Below, piece by piece: positions 16,948 to 26,639 of a DNA stretch of 64,000 bases. The translations under genes were made by a program, and so were the position numbers. The notes below the pieces were generated by a model. It saw nothing but the letters and a program-made list of their open reading frames with translations, was not told where the DNA came from and did not search any database. The stretch comes from Daejeonella sp. (GTDB lineage: Bacteria; Bacteroidota; Bacteroidia; Sphingobacteriales; Sphingobacteriaceae): contig NZ_JAUXXZ010000023.1 in assembly GCF_030684675.1 (NCBI RefSeq), positions 1 through 64,000 on the forward strand, read 5' to 3'. Each line of letters starts with the position of its first letter. Position 1 is the stretch's first letter.

Positions 16948-16994
16948 AAAAAAAGAGAGATATGAAATTGCTTAAAGCATTTTTCATACCTCTC
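16948..16994 (-). terminator. Strong intra-operon terminator between nosZ and nosL
   Basis: On the minus strand a 13-bp stem (GAGAGGTATGAAA / TTTCATATCTCTC, one G-T pair) encloses a second stem (TGCTT / AAGCA) and is followed by seven T residues, directly after the nosZ stop codon (17006). Most transcripts would end here, giving more nosZ than maturation-gene mRNA unless there is read-through. Confidence 0.88.
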
Positions 16995-17005
16995 CCTGAT
17001 GAAAA

Positions 17006-19018
17006 TTATTTCTTTGCAGCAGCACTGTTAGCGACTGCCTTATCTTTTTCCGCGATATTAGTACCGGTACTAAAACTAATCGGCACATTACTTCCTGCAG
17101 GAGAAACACGCACATATCCTGACATTTCCTGGTGTAATGCACTACAGAAGTCGGTACAATACATTGGGTACATACCGGCTTTTAGCGGAATCCATTTCAA
17201 GGTAGTTGTTTCACCCGGCATAACTAAAAGTTCGGCATTTAAAGCTCCTTTAACTGCAAAACCATGTGGAACATCCCAATCCTGTTCAAGGTTGGTGGTA
17301 TGGAAATAAACTTCATCGCCTACTCTGACTCCTTCAATATTATCAGGGGTAAGGTGTGAGCGCATCAAGGTCATGTTAATATGCACCTTATTTCCTTCAC
17401 GCCATACTTTTGCCTCTTTCTCACCTTTAGCAACGTAAGGGTGTTTATTTTCTTCGATCTTAAAGAACTTAGTTGAATTGTTTTTTATTACATCAGCAGC
17501 AACTCCCTGGGCATAGTGAGGTTCACCAATAGTAGGGAAATCTAATAATAATTGCATTTTATCTCCGCTGATATCATACAACTGAGCACTCTGAGAAAGT
17601 TCAGGGCCTGTAGGCAAATAACGGTCCTTGGTGATTTTATTATAAGCTACCAGGTATTTTCCTGTTGGCTTTTTGGAGTCTCCTCCCGGAATCATCAGGT
17701 GACCTACAGAATAGTAAGTAGGAACTCTGTCTAAAACTTTAAGATCCTTTACATTCCATTTTACAACCTCACTTGAAACGAACATGGAAGTGTACGCATT
17801 TCCTTTATCGTCAAATTCTGTGTGCAATGGGCCTAAGCCTGGCTTTTTAACCTCACCGTACAAGGCAGCTTCATACTTGATGACTGGAATACCATCATAT
17901 TCGCCGTCAAAGGCTTTATCTGCGATAGCTTTCTGGATTTTATCAAAACTGAATACAGGAATCAATGCAGCAAGTTTACCGCTACCAACGATGTACTCAC
18001 CTGTTGGATCAACGTCGCAACCATGTGGAGATTTAGGGCATGGAATCATATAAACCAATCCTGGGAAATCTCTGATATCCAGAACGGTTACCTGATTCTT
18101 GATTGTTGAAGTTGCAGTATGAGTGCTTTCATCAAAACGATTGCTGGCATATTTTACAGCCTGTTTGCGACCCTTACCTTCTTTGATTAGTTTTTCAGCC
18201 ATCTTCCAGTTTACTGCCATGATAAAATCCTTATCACGTTTGGATGCATTCACTTCCAATAAAGTATTGGCTTGCTCAGTATTATAAGTACTGAAGAAGA
18301 ACCAGCCGTTGGATTTTCCTTTTCCGGCATGACTCAGGTCAAAATTAACGCCGGGACCCTGCAACTGGAATGCAACATCCATGTTTCCACTGGTCTTATC
18401 TACACTAATAAAGCTGATTGTACCTTTAAAATTCTCCTTATAAGTATTGATCGGAACATCCCCATTTTTATCATCCGGTGGAATACTAAATCTGGTTCCT
18501 GCAACAATATATTCTGAGTTCTCTGTAATAAAGGGTGAAGAGTGGTTACCACCACTGTTTGGAAGCTCCAGAATCTCTGCAGTACGGAATGTTTTCAGAT
18601 CAATTCTGGCAACACGCGGAGTATTGTTTCCATTGGCAAATACCCAGCGACCATCAATTTCGCCATTGGTTTGGGACATAGAGACGTGGTGAAGATCATC
18701 CCATGGAACATTTCCGTGAGAGGTATTTAACATTGGCTTGGTTTCTTCAGAATAACCCCAGCCCTTTTCAGGGTCTACTGAAAAAACAGGGATTACACGA
18801 AGCAGTCTGCCGCTTGGAAGCCCGTAAACAGAAAGTTGTCCGCTAAATCCCCCGGATACGAAGTTATAATACTCATCATATTTACCCGGGGCAACATACA
18901 CTTTGGCAGCAGCATCTCCGCTAACAACAGAGCCTGCATCTTTTGGCTTACAAGCATTCATGCTTGTTAATAATGCAAGGGCAGCCATCCCCTGTACATA
19001 TTTGGAATTTATCTTCAT
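17006..19018 (-). CDS. nosZ: Nitrous oxide reductase, clade II (Sec-exported)
   Basis: NosZ reduces N2O to N2 in the periplasm, the final step of denitrification. The N-terminus is a Sec signal with a possible lipid Cys (C23, SMNACK) and no twin arginine, marking clade II NosZ. The seven-bladed propeller part carries the CuZ histidines, including H110-H111 (DDLHHVSMSQ) and later PHGCD, GPLHTEFD and EPHYAQG. The C-terminal cupredoxin domain holds the CuA ligands C621, C625, H629 and M632 (YCTDFCSALHQEM). The 670-residue length is normal. It is second in the leftward operon, after a cytochrome c gene and 144 bp of leader. Confidence 0.97.
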   Translation of the reverse strand: MKINSKYVQGMAALALLTSMNACKPKDAGSVVSGDAAAKVYVAPGKYDEYYNFVSGGFSGQLSVYGLPSGRLLRVIPVFSVDPEKGWGYSEETKPMLNTSHGNVPWDDLHHVSMSQTNGEIDGRWVFANGNNTPRVARIDLKTFRTAEILELPNSGGNHSSPFITENSEYIVAGTRFSIPPDDKNGDVPINTYKENFKGTISFISVDKTSGNMDVAFQLQGPGVNFDLSHAGKGKSNGWFFFSTYNTEQANTLLEVNASKRDKDFIMAVNWKMAEKLIKEGKGRKQAVKYASNRFDESTHTATSTIKNQVTVLDIRDFPGLVYMIPCPKSPHGCDVDPTGEYIVGSGKLAALIPVFSFDKIQKAIADKAFDGEYDGIPVIKYEAALYGEVKKPGLGPLHTEFDDKGNAYTSMFVSSEVVKWNVKDLKVLDRVPTYYSVGHLMIPGGDSKKPTGKYLVAYNKITKDRYLPTGPELSQSAQLYDISGDKMQLLLDFPTIGEPHYAQGVAADVIKNNSTKFFKIEENKHPYVAKGEKEAKVWREGNKVHINMTLMRSHLTPDNIEGVRVGDEVYFHTTNLEQDWDVPHGFAVKGALNAELLVMPGETTTLKWIPLKAGMYPMYCTDFCSALHQEMSGYVRVSPAGSNVPISFSTGTNIAEKDKAVANSAAAKK

Positions 19019-19162
19019 TTTTTTAATAATATGGTTTCAATAATTTTAGTTTAACTCTCCTTTTTATGTTTTAAAAAGAACAAAGCATCCCCCTTAAGCA
19101 TTTTTTTGAATGCCATTATCCTCTTTAAGAAATTCACAGAGCTTATAAGGCCTGGATCAAAC

Positions 19163-19654
19163 CTATTTTACTCCGTCATTCTGGCGCATGAATTCAAGCA
19201 GATTTCTGGCATCTTCATCTGAAAGATTTTGATTTGGCATACGTACCAGACAAAGTTCAAGCTGCGCCTGTACTTCAGGATCTTTATTGATCATTACATC
19301 CGTATTGGTGATGAAATTCATAATCCATTCCGGTTTCCGTCGGGTTGTCACCCCTGCCCATCCCGGTCCTACCAGTTTCTCATCAGTAAGTTTATGGCAA
19401 CTGCTGCACTTGACCTGAGAAACCTGATTCCCTAATTCAGCTTTTGCGGCATCCAAAGTCGGAGAAATATCTACGCTGGTAAATTTGCCTTCTCCTCTGT
19501 GCGGATCATAAGATGGGTTACCATCATCTGAATCTGTACTTGCAGTTGACTCTGTCGTAGCTTCAGTGGTTTTCTCCGAATCACTACTACCACCGCATGA
19601 AGCTGCAGCAATAATAATCAGAGTAATAATACTTAGTGAAAGAAGTTTTTTCAT
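19163..19654 (-). CDS. Monohaem cytochrome c lipoprotein of the nos operon
   Basis: A 163-residue lipoprotein: signal with C20 (AAASCGG), a Ser/Thr/Glu-rich linker, then a c-type haem domain with C83-S-S-C86-H87 and the methionine ligand in LVRMPNQ. It is the first gene of the nos operon and is the likely electron donor to NosZ, as in other clade II clusters. The FNR box at 19738 lies about 84 bp upstream of the ATG. Confidence 0.93.
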   Translation of the reverse strand: MKKLLSLSIITLIIIAAASCGGSSDSEKTTEATTESTASTDSDDGNPSYDPHRGEGKFTSVDISPTLDAAKAELGNQVSQVKCSSCHKLTDEKLVGPGWAGVTTRRKPEWIMNFITNTDVMINKDPEVQAQLELCLVRMPNQNLSDEDARNLLEFMRQNDGVK

Positions 19655-19737
19655 GTTTCAGAATTTAATTTTAGGAATTATTTGCTTGTACAATTTTACC
19701 TAAGACCAAAGGATCTTCTTATGCGTTCAATCATAAG

Positions 19738-19749
19738 TGATAAACATCA
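19738..19749. promoter_or_regulatory. FNR-type box TGAT-AAAC-ATCA in the nos/crp divergent promoter
   Basis: An exact match to the FNR core (TGAT-N4-ATCA) lies between the leftward cytochrome c/nos operon (start 19654) and the rightward crp-like gene (start 19828). It is within 90 bp of both start codons and may serve either promoter. Confidence 0.55.
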
Positions 19750-19827
19750 TATATTTGAATAAGCAAAGTCACAAACCGTGCCATGTCCAGACTTTAATTT
19801 TGCTTATCGCTCATAACATCATAGAGA

Positions 19828-20448
19828 ATGATTGATATCAACTTATTACTTGCATGGGGGGCTACTTATAAAAAAATAAGTTCAGGAGAAACTATCTTCC
19901 GCGAAGGTCAGATTTGCACCTACTATTTTCAATTAGTAAGTGGAAATGTAAGATGGATTAACATTGATGCTGAAGGCAGAGAATGTATCCATAGTATTAT
20001 TGAACCTGGTGAATCTTTCGGTGAATTCCCGCTCTTCGATGATGAACCTTATGCCGCATCAGCAATTGCCGAATCAGACTGCATTCTGATAAGACTTTAT
20101 AAGTCAACATTTATCAATCTGCTGAAGGAAAATACGAATTTGCTTTTTGATTTTACCAGATTATTAACCAGAAGATTAAGATTCAGGTATGCTGTTATTC
20201 AATCATTTGCCTGCCACAACCCTGAAACAAGAATAATTAATCTGATTAACCATCTGAAAGCAGAAAACAAGAACTTCTGTAAAGAGTGCAATCAATTAAA
20301 ATTAACCCGACAGCAAATAGCTTGCATGACTGGTCTGAGGGTTGAAACCGTTATCCGAACCATGCGTTTAATGCATGAAAAAGGAGAACTGGTAATTAGT
20401 AAGGGTAAGGTGTATTGCAAGGATATGATTGAAGTCATAGCGACATAA
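19828..20448 (+). CDS. Crp/Fnr-family transcription regulator
   Basis: A 206-residue regulator: cyclic-nucleotide-binding-like barrel (residues 15-115, with ISSGETIFREGQ and GESFGEFPLFDD), a long dimer helix, and a C-terminal HTH. The recognition helix reads LRVETVIRTMR; E173 and R177 match FNR but the usual Ser is I176, hinting at an altered half-site such as TGAC. A CKEC motif (about residues 150-153) lies between the dimer helix and HTH, not at the N-terminus as in FNR, so an FNR-type Fe-S cluster is unlikely. Divergent transcription from the nos operon suggests it regulates N2O respiration, perhaps in response to NO (inference). Confidence 0.88.
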   Translation: MIDINLLLAWGATYKKISSGETIFREGQICTYYFQLVSGNVRWINIDAEGRECIHSIIEPGESFGEFPLFDDEPYAASAIAESDCILIRLYKSTFINLLKENTNLLFDFTRLLTRRLRFRYAVIQSFACHNPETRIINLINHLKAENKNFCKECNQLKLTRQQIACMTGLRVETVIRTMRLMHEKGELVISKGKVYCKDMIEVIAT

Positions 20449-20476
20449 TTAATTCCGGGCTATTTTTGTATTAATC

Positions 20477-21730
20477 ATGAATAGCTTTCTATCCAAGTGG
20501 CTCAGTATTTCTATACTAAATTTATCGTTTGTTGCAGCCCTGGGCTTAATTCTGCGTTATAAAATTGCCTATTCCCTTCCCTTTCTTGATCAGAAATATA
20601 TTCTGCATAGTCATTCTCATTTTGCATTCTCCGGCTGGATCACTCAAACGCTGATGATTCTGATGATCATTTATCTGAGTAAAGCTTTGGGCAAAGAGAT
20701 TAATAGCAGGTACCGCTGGTTATTATACACTAATCTGATCAGTTCCTATGGTATGATGATTTCCTTCATCATACAGGGATACGGTTTGTATTCGATAAGT
20801 TTTTCAACACTCAATATTTTTGTTTTTTACGCCTTTGCATTTTATTTCTGGCTGGATCTTAACAGAATTAAAGATAAAAGCACGAGTATCCTCTGGTTTA
20901 AAGCCGCTTTACTTTTTGGGGTCATTTCATCACTCGGAGCATTTAATCTGGCTTATATGATGGCCAATAAGATGAGTAATCAAAACGTATACCTGACCTC
21001 AATTTATTTTTTTCTGCATTTTCAGTACAATGGCTGGTTCCTCTTTGCAGGCTTGGGTCTGCTCAACGACAAGCTGGAATTTATTACCGGCGAACGAAAG
21101 AAACTTTACAGGGCATTCCAGCTTTTTTGCTTTGCTTGCATACCAGCGTATTTCCTTTCAATCCTTTGGATGGAATTTATCAGTACTATTTACATTTTGC
21201 TTATTGCGGCAGTCATTGCACAATTGGCTGCCTGGATAATTGTACTGAAAGTTTATTACAAGAATAGAAGTTTGATCCGACAGAAGATTACATATTATGG
21301 AAAAATCCTGCTGATCTTGTCAGCTTTAGCTTTTTCAATAAAATTGATTTTGCAATCGGGATCGATACATACGGAGTTAAGCCATTTATCCTATGGATTC
21401 AGGCCAATAATAATCGGGTACCTCCATCTTGTTCTGTTAGGTGTAACAAGTATATTTCTGTTGGGATATATTGTTTCCTTTGAGCTGATCAGAATCAACA
21501 AATCATTAATTAGAGGAATATTCATCTTTGTTGCAGGAGTAATTATCAATGAGTTGCTACTGATGATTCAGGGTGTGTCAGCATTGAGTTATACCGCGAT
21601 ACCCTATATCAATGAGATGTTGCTGGCTGCTGCAGTCATTCTGTTCAGCGGTATTCTGATTATGCTGATCAGTCGCTTCGCATATATGAAAAACAATATC
21701 CCTGAAAGGCTTCCCACTCGTCCTGATTGA
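20477..21730 (+). CDS. Polytopic membrane protein with HSHSHF motif (heme-copper-oxidase-like or NnrS-like)
   Basis: A 417-residue integral membrane protein with about twelve hydrophobic helices. The segment LHSHSHFAFSGWITQ near residue 40 resembles the haem-ligand helix of heme-copper oxidase subunit I-like proteins. Another histidine-bearing helix reads YLHLVLLG and a third FFLHFQYNGW. The protein lacks obvious full CuB ligand sets, so it is probably not a working oxidase; it may bind haem or copper for NO/N2O metabolism. It follows the Crp-family regulator by 28 bp and is probably co-transcribed with it. The exact family is uncertain. Confidence 0.6.
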   Translation: MNSFLSKWLSISILNLSFVAALGLILRYKIAYSLPFLDQKYILHSHSHFAFSGWITQTLMILMIIYLSKALGKEINSRYRWLLYTNLISSYGMMISFIIQGYGLYSISFSTLNIFVFYAFAFYFWLDLNRIKDKSTSILWFKAALLFGVISSLGAFNLAYMMANKMSNQNVYLTSIYFFLHFQYNGWFLFAGLGLLNDKLEFITGERKKLYRAFQLFCFACIPAYFLSILWMEFISTIYILLIAAVIAQLAAWIIVLKVYYKNRSLIRQKITYYGKILLILSALAFSIKLILQSGSIHTELSHLSYGFRPIIIGYLHLVLLGVTSIFLLGYIVSFELIRINKSLIRGIFIFVAGVIINELLLMIQGVSALSYTAIPYINEMLLAAAVILFSGILIMLISRFAYMKNNIPERLPTRPD

Positions 21731-21801
21731 AATATGAACCTGATAAAAATACTTGACCCCTGGTACTCAATACGCTATACTCAATACTCTAAACTCAATG
21801 C

Positions 21802-24800
21802 TCACCTCAATATCGTCACCGCCCCCGAAATAACTTGCCTGCCTTTAGTTTTAGGGTCAATAATATAATAATAGGTGCCTACCGGTAAATCCAGACCATT
21901 AAATTGCCCGTTCCATGGTTTAGCATAACCCTTACTGCTTTGATAAACTATCCCCCCATACCTGCTGAAAACCTTAACTGTAGCATTGGCATAGCTTTCG
22001 AGGTATTTCACATTCCAAAGGTCGTTCATCCCATCGTTATTGGGACTAAAAGCATTCGGCACTTCAGGCTGTTTCAAAACCTTGATCCGGATATTATCCA
22101 TAGCGGCACAAGCCTGATCGGAGGTAACAGTCAGTGTATAAATAATGTCCTCTGTAGGGCTTGCTACCGGATCTGGTATATCATCACGGCTTAAACCAGT
22201 TGAAGGAAACCATTTATAAGTCAGGTTACTACCACTGGCTATTGCATTCAGTTTAGTTCCACCCCCTTCAAGGATTAATGTATCTCTGCCGGCATTGACC
22301 GAAGGAGTTGGCATGACTGTTATTGTCTGAGAAATTGATTCAGAGCAGCCATTATTAGCAGAAAAGACATATTGCAGGGTATGTGTGCCAACTCCCGCTT
22401 GTGCGGGATTGAATATCCCTGTTGAAGAAAGTCCGGGACCATTAAAAGTACCTATCCCCGACTGTCCAGATAATTCGCTTGCCTGCGTAATGCGAAAAGG
22501 AGCGATTTCCTGACAAACATTGGTCAGGGCAGTAAAACTAACTGAAGGAGCTGCCAACAAAGTAATGAGTTGTCTTTTCTCATCAAAGCAGCTTCCTCCC
22601 GAAAAAGCGACCATTCTTACTCTGATTGGTTTTGTAGCCGGTGAGCTGAAAACAGGATAAGCAAAACGATATTCCTTGTTAGGAACTGGGTTTTCATCAA
22701 TCATTTTAATCGTGGGAGCATTGTCATAATCAAAATACCATTCTATTTTTCCCACATCTCCAAAATCAACAGTAGATGTATTACGAAATATAACTTCCTT
22801 ATTACTACATAAGCCGCTAGGGTTTAAAACTTCAAATCCCGCTGTCGGGATGGCACCATTTACAGTGAATGTTTTAACCAGGGTATTTACACACCCAGCT
22901 TTTGATGTTACAGTTAGCGTAACCTGATAATTTCCTGCAAGAGTATACCTATGTGTCGGATTTTTAAGTGAGGAGGTATTCGTGCCCGGTGCCGCTGTAG
23001 CATTCCCGAAATTCCAAAGATAAGTCAACTCAGACCCATCTGATATTGTCGTAGAATCTGTAAACTGTGCAAAGGAGTCTTTAATACAAACCTCAGGGAC
23101 ACCAAAATTGACTACTGGAGATGGATTGATAAGAATAGATTTTTCAAAGGCCACACTCTCGCAGCCATTTTCTGTCAGCACCTTTAATTTGACGATATAA
23201 GTTCCACTGCTTTTGAAAGTATGGGTAAAGGGAACTGCTGAATCCTTTTCCTCTACCGGACTCTGGTCGCCAAAATCCCAGAACCATTTAATGATCTTAC
23301 CCTGTGAAGAAACCGACTGATCATTGAAAGTCAGTGTTTTATTTTCGCAGGCAGGTGAACCGGCCGTAAAATCTGCGACCGGAAGGGCATAGACAATAAT
23401 ATCCTGGCTTAGAATATTAGATTCACAACCACTTTCACCTTCAACCAGAAGCTTTACTGTATATACACCACTTTTAAGGAAGGTATGTACAGGATGTTGT
23501 AAATCAGAGAGCCCCCCATCTCCGAAATCCCATAACCATTTTATGATCTTGTTGCCGTTCGCAGAACTTGTATCTCTAAAAGCGGTGGGGACATTCACGC
23601 AGGAACTTTTCAGGGCTGTCATAACAGCACTCGGTGGATTAATGGCTGAAAATTGCAATTCTATTACCTCACTACTTCCACATCCATCGGTGGAAGTTTT
23701 ATCTGCAGTAACTTTTATCTTGTAATTCTGGAGTGCATTATAAATTACCTTTTGGGGAAATATAAATTCATATAATCCATCTGTCGGAGTTGAATTTACA
23801 GGAACCGGATTTAAAATTTCTGTTGGAGTTGATCCATTGCCCAGATCCCAAACTATTTTGCTGGTTAATGAATTCAGTTTAACACTTAAGATGAGCTGCT
23901 CATTTACACAAACTGAACTGACAAGTTTATTATTATTTGACTTTCTAATCTCAACTCCAAGGCCTTTTATATTCGTGCCCGCAGCATAACCATAAGATTC
24001 TGCGTTACCAAATCCATAAGCGATAGCATTGAACCCGGCATTTGCCTGTAAATTATGAGTCCCGGATGAAACAGGTATTTGTGCATAAGAATATTCGGGA
24101 TTAGCAGCTACTGTTTGAAACAGACTTGCCTGAGAAATTCCATCTAATGTAAAACTTGACACAGCAGTTTTGGGTATGACTATATTAATAAAATGCTTGG
24201 TTATCATGTGAAGCTGGGTAGAATACATGGTTATCTGCGAAAGTGTCTGTTCCAAAGGATTTAAAAAAATCATTTCAGGATCACCAACATCTCCCGGCAC
24301 ATTCGTACAATTCATTGACTTACCCTGAGTAACAGCATAAAGTGCTACCTGGATAGCTTTATCAGATTCAACATAATTAACTGTTTGCCCTGCAAATTCG
24401 TAGTAAAAATTATTAACAAAACTTGCCGTGGGAATAATAGTGCCATTTAACTTAACAACGGCATTCGGATCACTTTTAAAAATACGATAAACATCGTAAT
24501 TCCTGTCCTTTGATGGTACAGTAATAAATGATTTACCCCAACTGGCCGTTGGATATACCTGCTGGAAAAGATTATCTGCAGATCCTGCTGAACCATTGGC
24601 ATTCAAACAACCTATTGCCATTTTACCACTTCCTGCGAATACAGCGATTTTTTTACATGGTTCGGAAGTTGTAGATATCGATTGAATTCTGCTGCCAGTA
24701 AGATCACCTCCTTTTGTAGTTGAACCGATCCTCGATGTCTCAACTCCAAATACCTGATAGATTTCACCCTTGTTTAATTTGATCGGAGCAGATGCTACAC

Positions 24801-25353
24801 CAGCTTTTAAGCCTCCCTGAGTATTAACTGAAGGTGTAATAATAATCTCTGTATTGTCTTCAGTCGCCACAACAAAAAAGAATGAATGAGAATTGAGGCT
24901 ATTGGATATTTGCTCATAATTGAGTGAAAAATAATCTTTACCCAATGTGTTGGTTGGCAAAACTAAAGTTGCTCCTGAAACCGCCTGATCATAAATATGA
25001 GCATATACCACTATGGGCAAGAGAGAGGTGATATGAATTCCTTTATCGCTAATCTTACTTTCTACATTTCCGATATAGGCCATCTGCGGAACTGTTACAT
25101 TGGTGATCGCATTTGCGCTTACCTGAAATGGGATACTGGTACCCCCCACTTCCAAAACTCCGGATGTACTGACATCTGAAGTAATGTAGACCACCATTTC
25201 CTGACCAATAACCGGGGTATATCCTGCGACATGATTTCCATAGGCAAGCCAGAAGTCAGTCCCTTTGTTTGATGTACTTTGTGCGGATGCAGATTTGAAT
25301 AAACCGGCAATCAGGCCAAAAACAACCAGTAATATTCCTGAACTACGTTTCAA
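21802..25353 (-). CDS. Large secreted PKD-repeat protein with type IX secretion sorting domain
   Basis: A 1183-residue exported protein: signal peptide (LLVVFGLIAGLFKSASAQ), an N-terminal IgGFc-binding-protein-like region (residues about 30-480; NKGTDFWLAYGNH), four or five PKD-type domains (WLWDFGDG, WFWDFGDQ, YLWNFGN, WYFDYD), and a C-terminal gliding-motility-associated sorting domain (VPNAFSPNNDGMNDLW ... GTYYYII). The last marks type B cargo of the type IX secretion system, so the protein should be displayed or released at the cell surface. It is likely adhesive. It stands alone; the 70 bp downstream contain a TACTCAATAC-type low-complexity repeat. Confidence 0.93.
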   Translation of the reverse strand: MKRSSGILLVVFGLIAGLFKSASAQSTSNKGTDFWLAYGNHVAGYTPVIGQEMVVYITSDVSTSGVLEVGGTSIPFQVSANAITNVTVPQMAYIGNVESKISDKGIHITSLLPIVVYAHIYDQAVSGATLVLPTNTLGKDYFSLNYEQISNSLNSHSFFFVVATEDNTEIIITPSVNTQGGLKAGVASAPIKLNKGEIYQVFGVETSRIGSTTKGGDLTGSRIQSISTTSEPCKKIAVFAGSGKMAIGCLNANGSAGSADNLFQQVYPTASWGKSFITVPSKDRNYDVYRIFKSDPNAVVKLNGTIIPTASFVNNFYYEFAGQTVNYVESDKAIQVALYAVTQGKSMNCTNVPGDVGDPEMIFLNPLEQTLSQITMYSTQLHMITKHFINIVIPKTAVSSFTLDGISQASLFQTVAANPEYSYAQIPVSSGTHNLQANAGFNAIAYGFGNAESYGYAAGTNIKGLGVEIRKSNNNKLVSSVCVNEQLILSVKLNSLTSKIVWDLGNGSTPTEILNPVPVNSTPTDGLYEFIFPQKVIYNALQNYKIKVTADKTSTDGCGSSEVIELQFSAINPPSAVMTALKSSCVNVPTAFRDTSSANGNKIIKWLWDFGDGGLSDLQHPVHTFLKSGVYTVKLLVEGESGCESNILSQDIIVYALPVADFTAGSPACENKTLTFNDQSVSSQGKIIKWFWDFGDQSPVEEKDSAVPFTHTFKSSGTYIVKLKVLTENGCESVAFEKSILINPSPVVNFGVPEVCIKDSFAQFTDSTTISDGSELTYLWNFGNATAAPGTNTSSLKNPTHRYTLAGNYQVTLTVTSKAGCVNTLVKTFTVNGAIPTAGFEVLNPSGLCSNKEVIFRNTSTVDFGDVGKIEWYFDYDNAPTIKMIDENPVPNKEYRFAYPVFSSPATKPIRVRMVAFSGGSCFDEKRQLITLLAAPSVSFTALTNVCQEIAPFRITQASELSGQSGIGTFNGPGLSSTGIFNPAQAGVGTHTLQYVFSANNGCSESISQTITVMPTPSVNAGRDTLILEGGGTKLNAIASGSNLTYKWFPSTGLSRDDIPDPVASPTEDIIYTLTVTSDQACAAMDNIRIKVLKQPEVPNAFSPNNDGMNDLWNVKYLESYANATVKVFSRYGGIVYQSSKGYAKPWNGQFNGLDLPVGTYYYIIDPKTKGRQVISGAVTILR

Positions 25354-25484
25354 ATACTTATAAGATTATTTATCAGAAGAAATCTGCATCTAAAACTACG
25401 TAAACAGTTTGATTTGATGTTAGAAATTAATGATTCAGGTTAATTAATAATCATTATTCCATAAATCAGGGCAGACCAAAATAC

Positions 25485-26606
25485 TTATTCAATTGGAATA
25501 AATCTAACTAAAGAAGGTTTGTCGATCTGCAATTTTTGACCTGTAGGACTTAATTTTCCAGTTTGCTGATCCCGCTTAAATACAATGATCTCATTGCTGG
25601 CCTGACCAGTAGAGAGAAGCCAGTTGCCGCTTGGGTCAATTTCAAATGTACGCGAACTTCTTCCCAATGAAGGCTGCCTCCCAATCAGGTTAAGCATTCC
25701 TGTTTTCTGATCAATTGAATATATAGCTATCTCATTCAGTGTACTCCGGGTACTTGCATAAAGAAATTTCCCATCTGCAGAAACATGAATATCTGCTCCA
25801 TGGCCCGGACCATTAAAACCCTCAGGAACCATAGAAATAGCCTGAATCTGACTTAAATGGCCTTTTTTATATTTAAAGGCATATACTTTTGAGTTAATTT
25901 CTGTAACTGAATAGAGAAATTTTTTATTAGGATGAAATGTTAGGTGTCGCGGGCCAGCGCCAGGATCCAGAATAAAAAATAGCTGAGCCGCTACCGATAA
26001 GGCCTGTGGCCTGCCTTTGGCGCGGAACTTGTAAATATTGATCTTATCTGTTCCCAGATCGGCAGTTAATACGAATTTATTATCCGGTGATACTATTGCT
26101 GAGTGTACAAAGGGTTTTTTCCTGGCAATACTGCTTCCTTCATGTTTAATATCCTGAATATCTGCACCTAGTGTACCATCTTGCTCTATCGGCAAAGCGG
26201 TGAGAGAGCCTCCACCATAATTGGCGGCAAATACATATTTTCCTTTAGCATCCACAGAAATATAAGTTGGCCCGTTGCTACCTGAAGGCTGACTGTTTAA
26301 ATAATTCAATTCCCCGGATTTAGCATCAAATGCAAATGAACTAATCTTACTCCCTCTCCCTTCTGTTACCGCATAAACAAATTTCCTGTCCTTTGTCAAA
26401 GCAAAATAGGATGGGCTTTCTATTATTGCCTTCGATTTATAAGTCATAGAACCATTCTGACTGTCAAATTCATACACATAAATTCCTTCACTCTTTCCCG
26501 GAGATGTGTAGGTGCCTATTAGCAAATGGTATTTTGTACTTTGAGCCTTTAAGCTTGAACATAAAAGCAATAAAGCAAAAAGTAATGTAATCCTAGTTGT
26601 AGCCAT
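25485..26606 (-). CDS. Secreted lactonase-family seven-bladed propeller (6-phosphogluconolactonase-like)
   Basis: A 373-residue protein with signal peptide (ITLLFALLLLCSSLKAQS) and repeated blades (YHLLIGTYTSPGKSEGIYVY, KFVYAVTEG, KKFLYSVTEINSKVYAF, SADGKFLYASTRS) of the lactonase/YbhE family. Family members hydrolyse 6-phosphogluconolactone in the cytosol, but this copy is exported, so it may act on other lactones, for example those made by the PQQ dehydrogenase at 37281 (inference). The longer open frame from 26663 is rejected because it overlaps the terminator of the upstream gene. Confidence 0.85.
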   Translation of the reverse strand: MATTRITLLFALLLLCSSLKAQSTKYHLLIGTYTSPGKSEGIYVYEFDSQNGSMTYKSKAIIESPSYFALTKDRKFVYAVTEGRGSKISSFAFDAKSGELNYLNSQPSGSNGPTYISVDAKGKYVFAANYGGGSLTALPIEQDGTLGADIQDIKHEGSSIARKKPFVHSAIVSPDNKFVLTADLGTDKINIYKFRAKGRPQALSVAAQLFFILDPGAGPRHLTFHPNKKFLYSVTEINSKVYAFKYKKGHLSQIQAISMVPEGFNGPGHGADIHVSADGKFLYASTRSTLNEIAIYSIDQKTGMLNLIGRQPSLGRSSRTFEIDPSGNWLLSTGQASNEIIVFKRDQQTGKLSPTGQKLQIDKPSLVRFIPIE

Positions 26607-26639
26607 AATTAATTTTTCTGGGTCGATTCCAAAAATATT

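Noticed and set aside
16937-16987. Upstream ATG giving nosL an extra 17 residues
   Set aside because: The codons coincide with the terminator hairpin after nosZ; the ATG at 16936 follows it and starts a normal membrane protein.
17006-19018. Clade I (Tat) NosZ
   Set aside because: The leader lacks a twin arginine and has a Sec/lipoprotein form, with a nos operon order of clade II.
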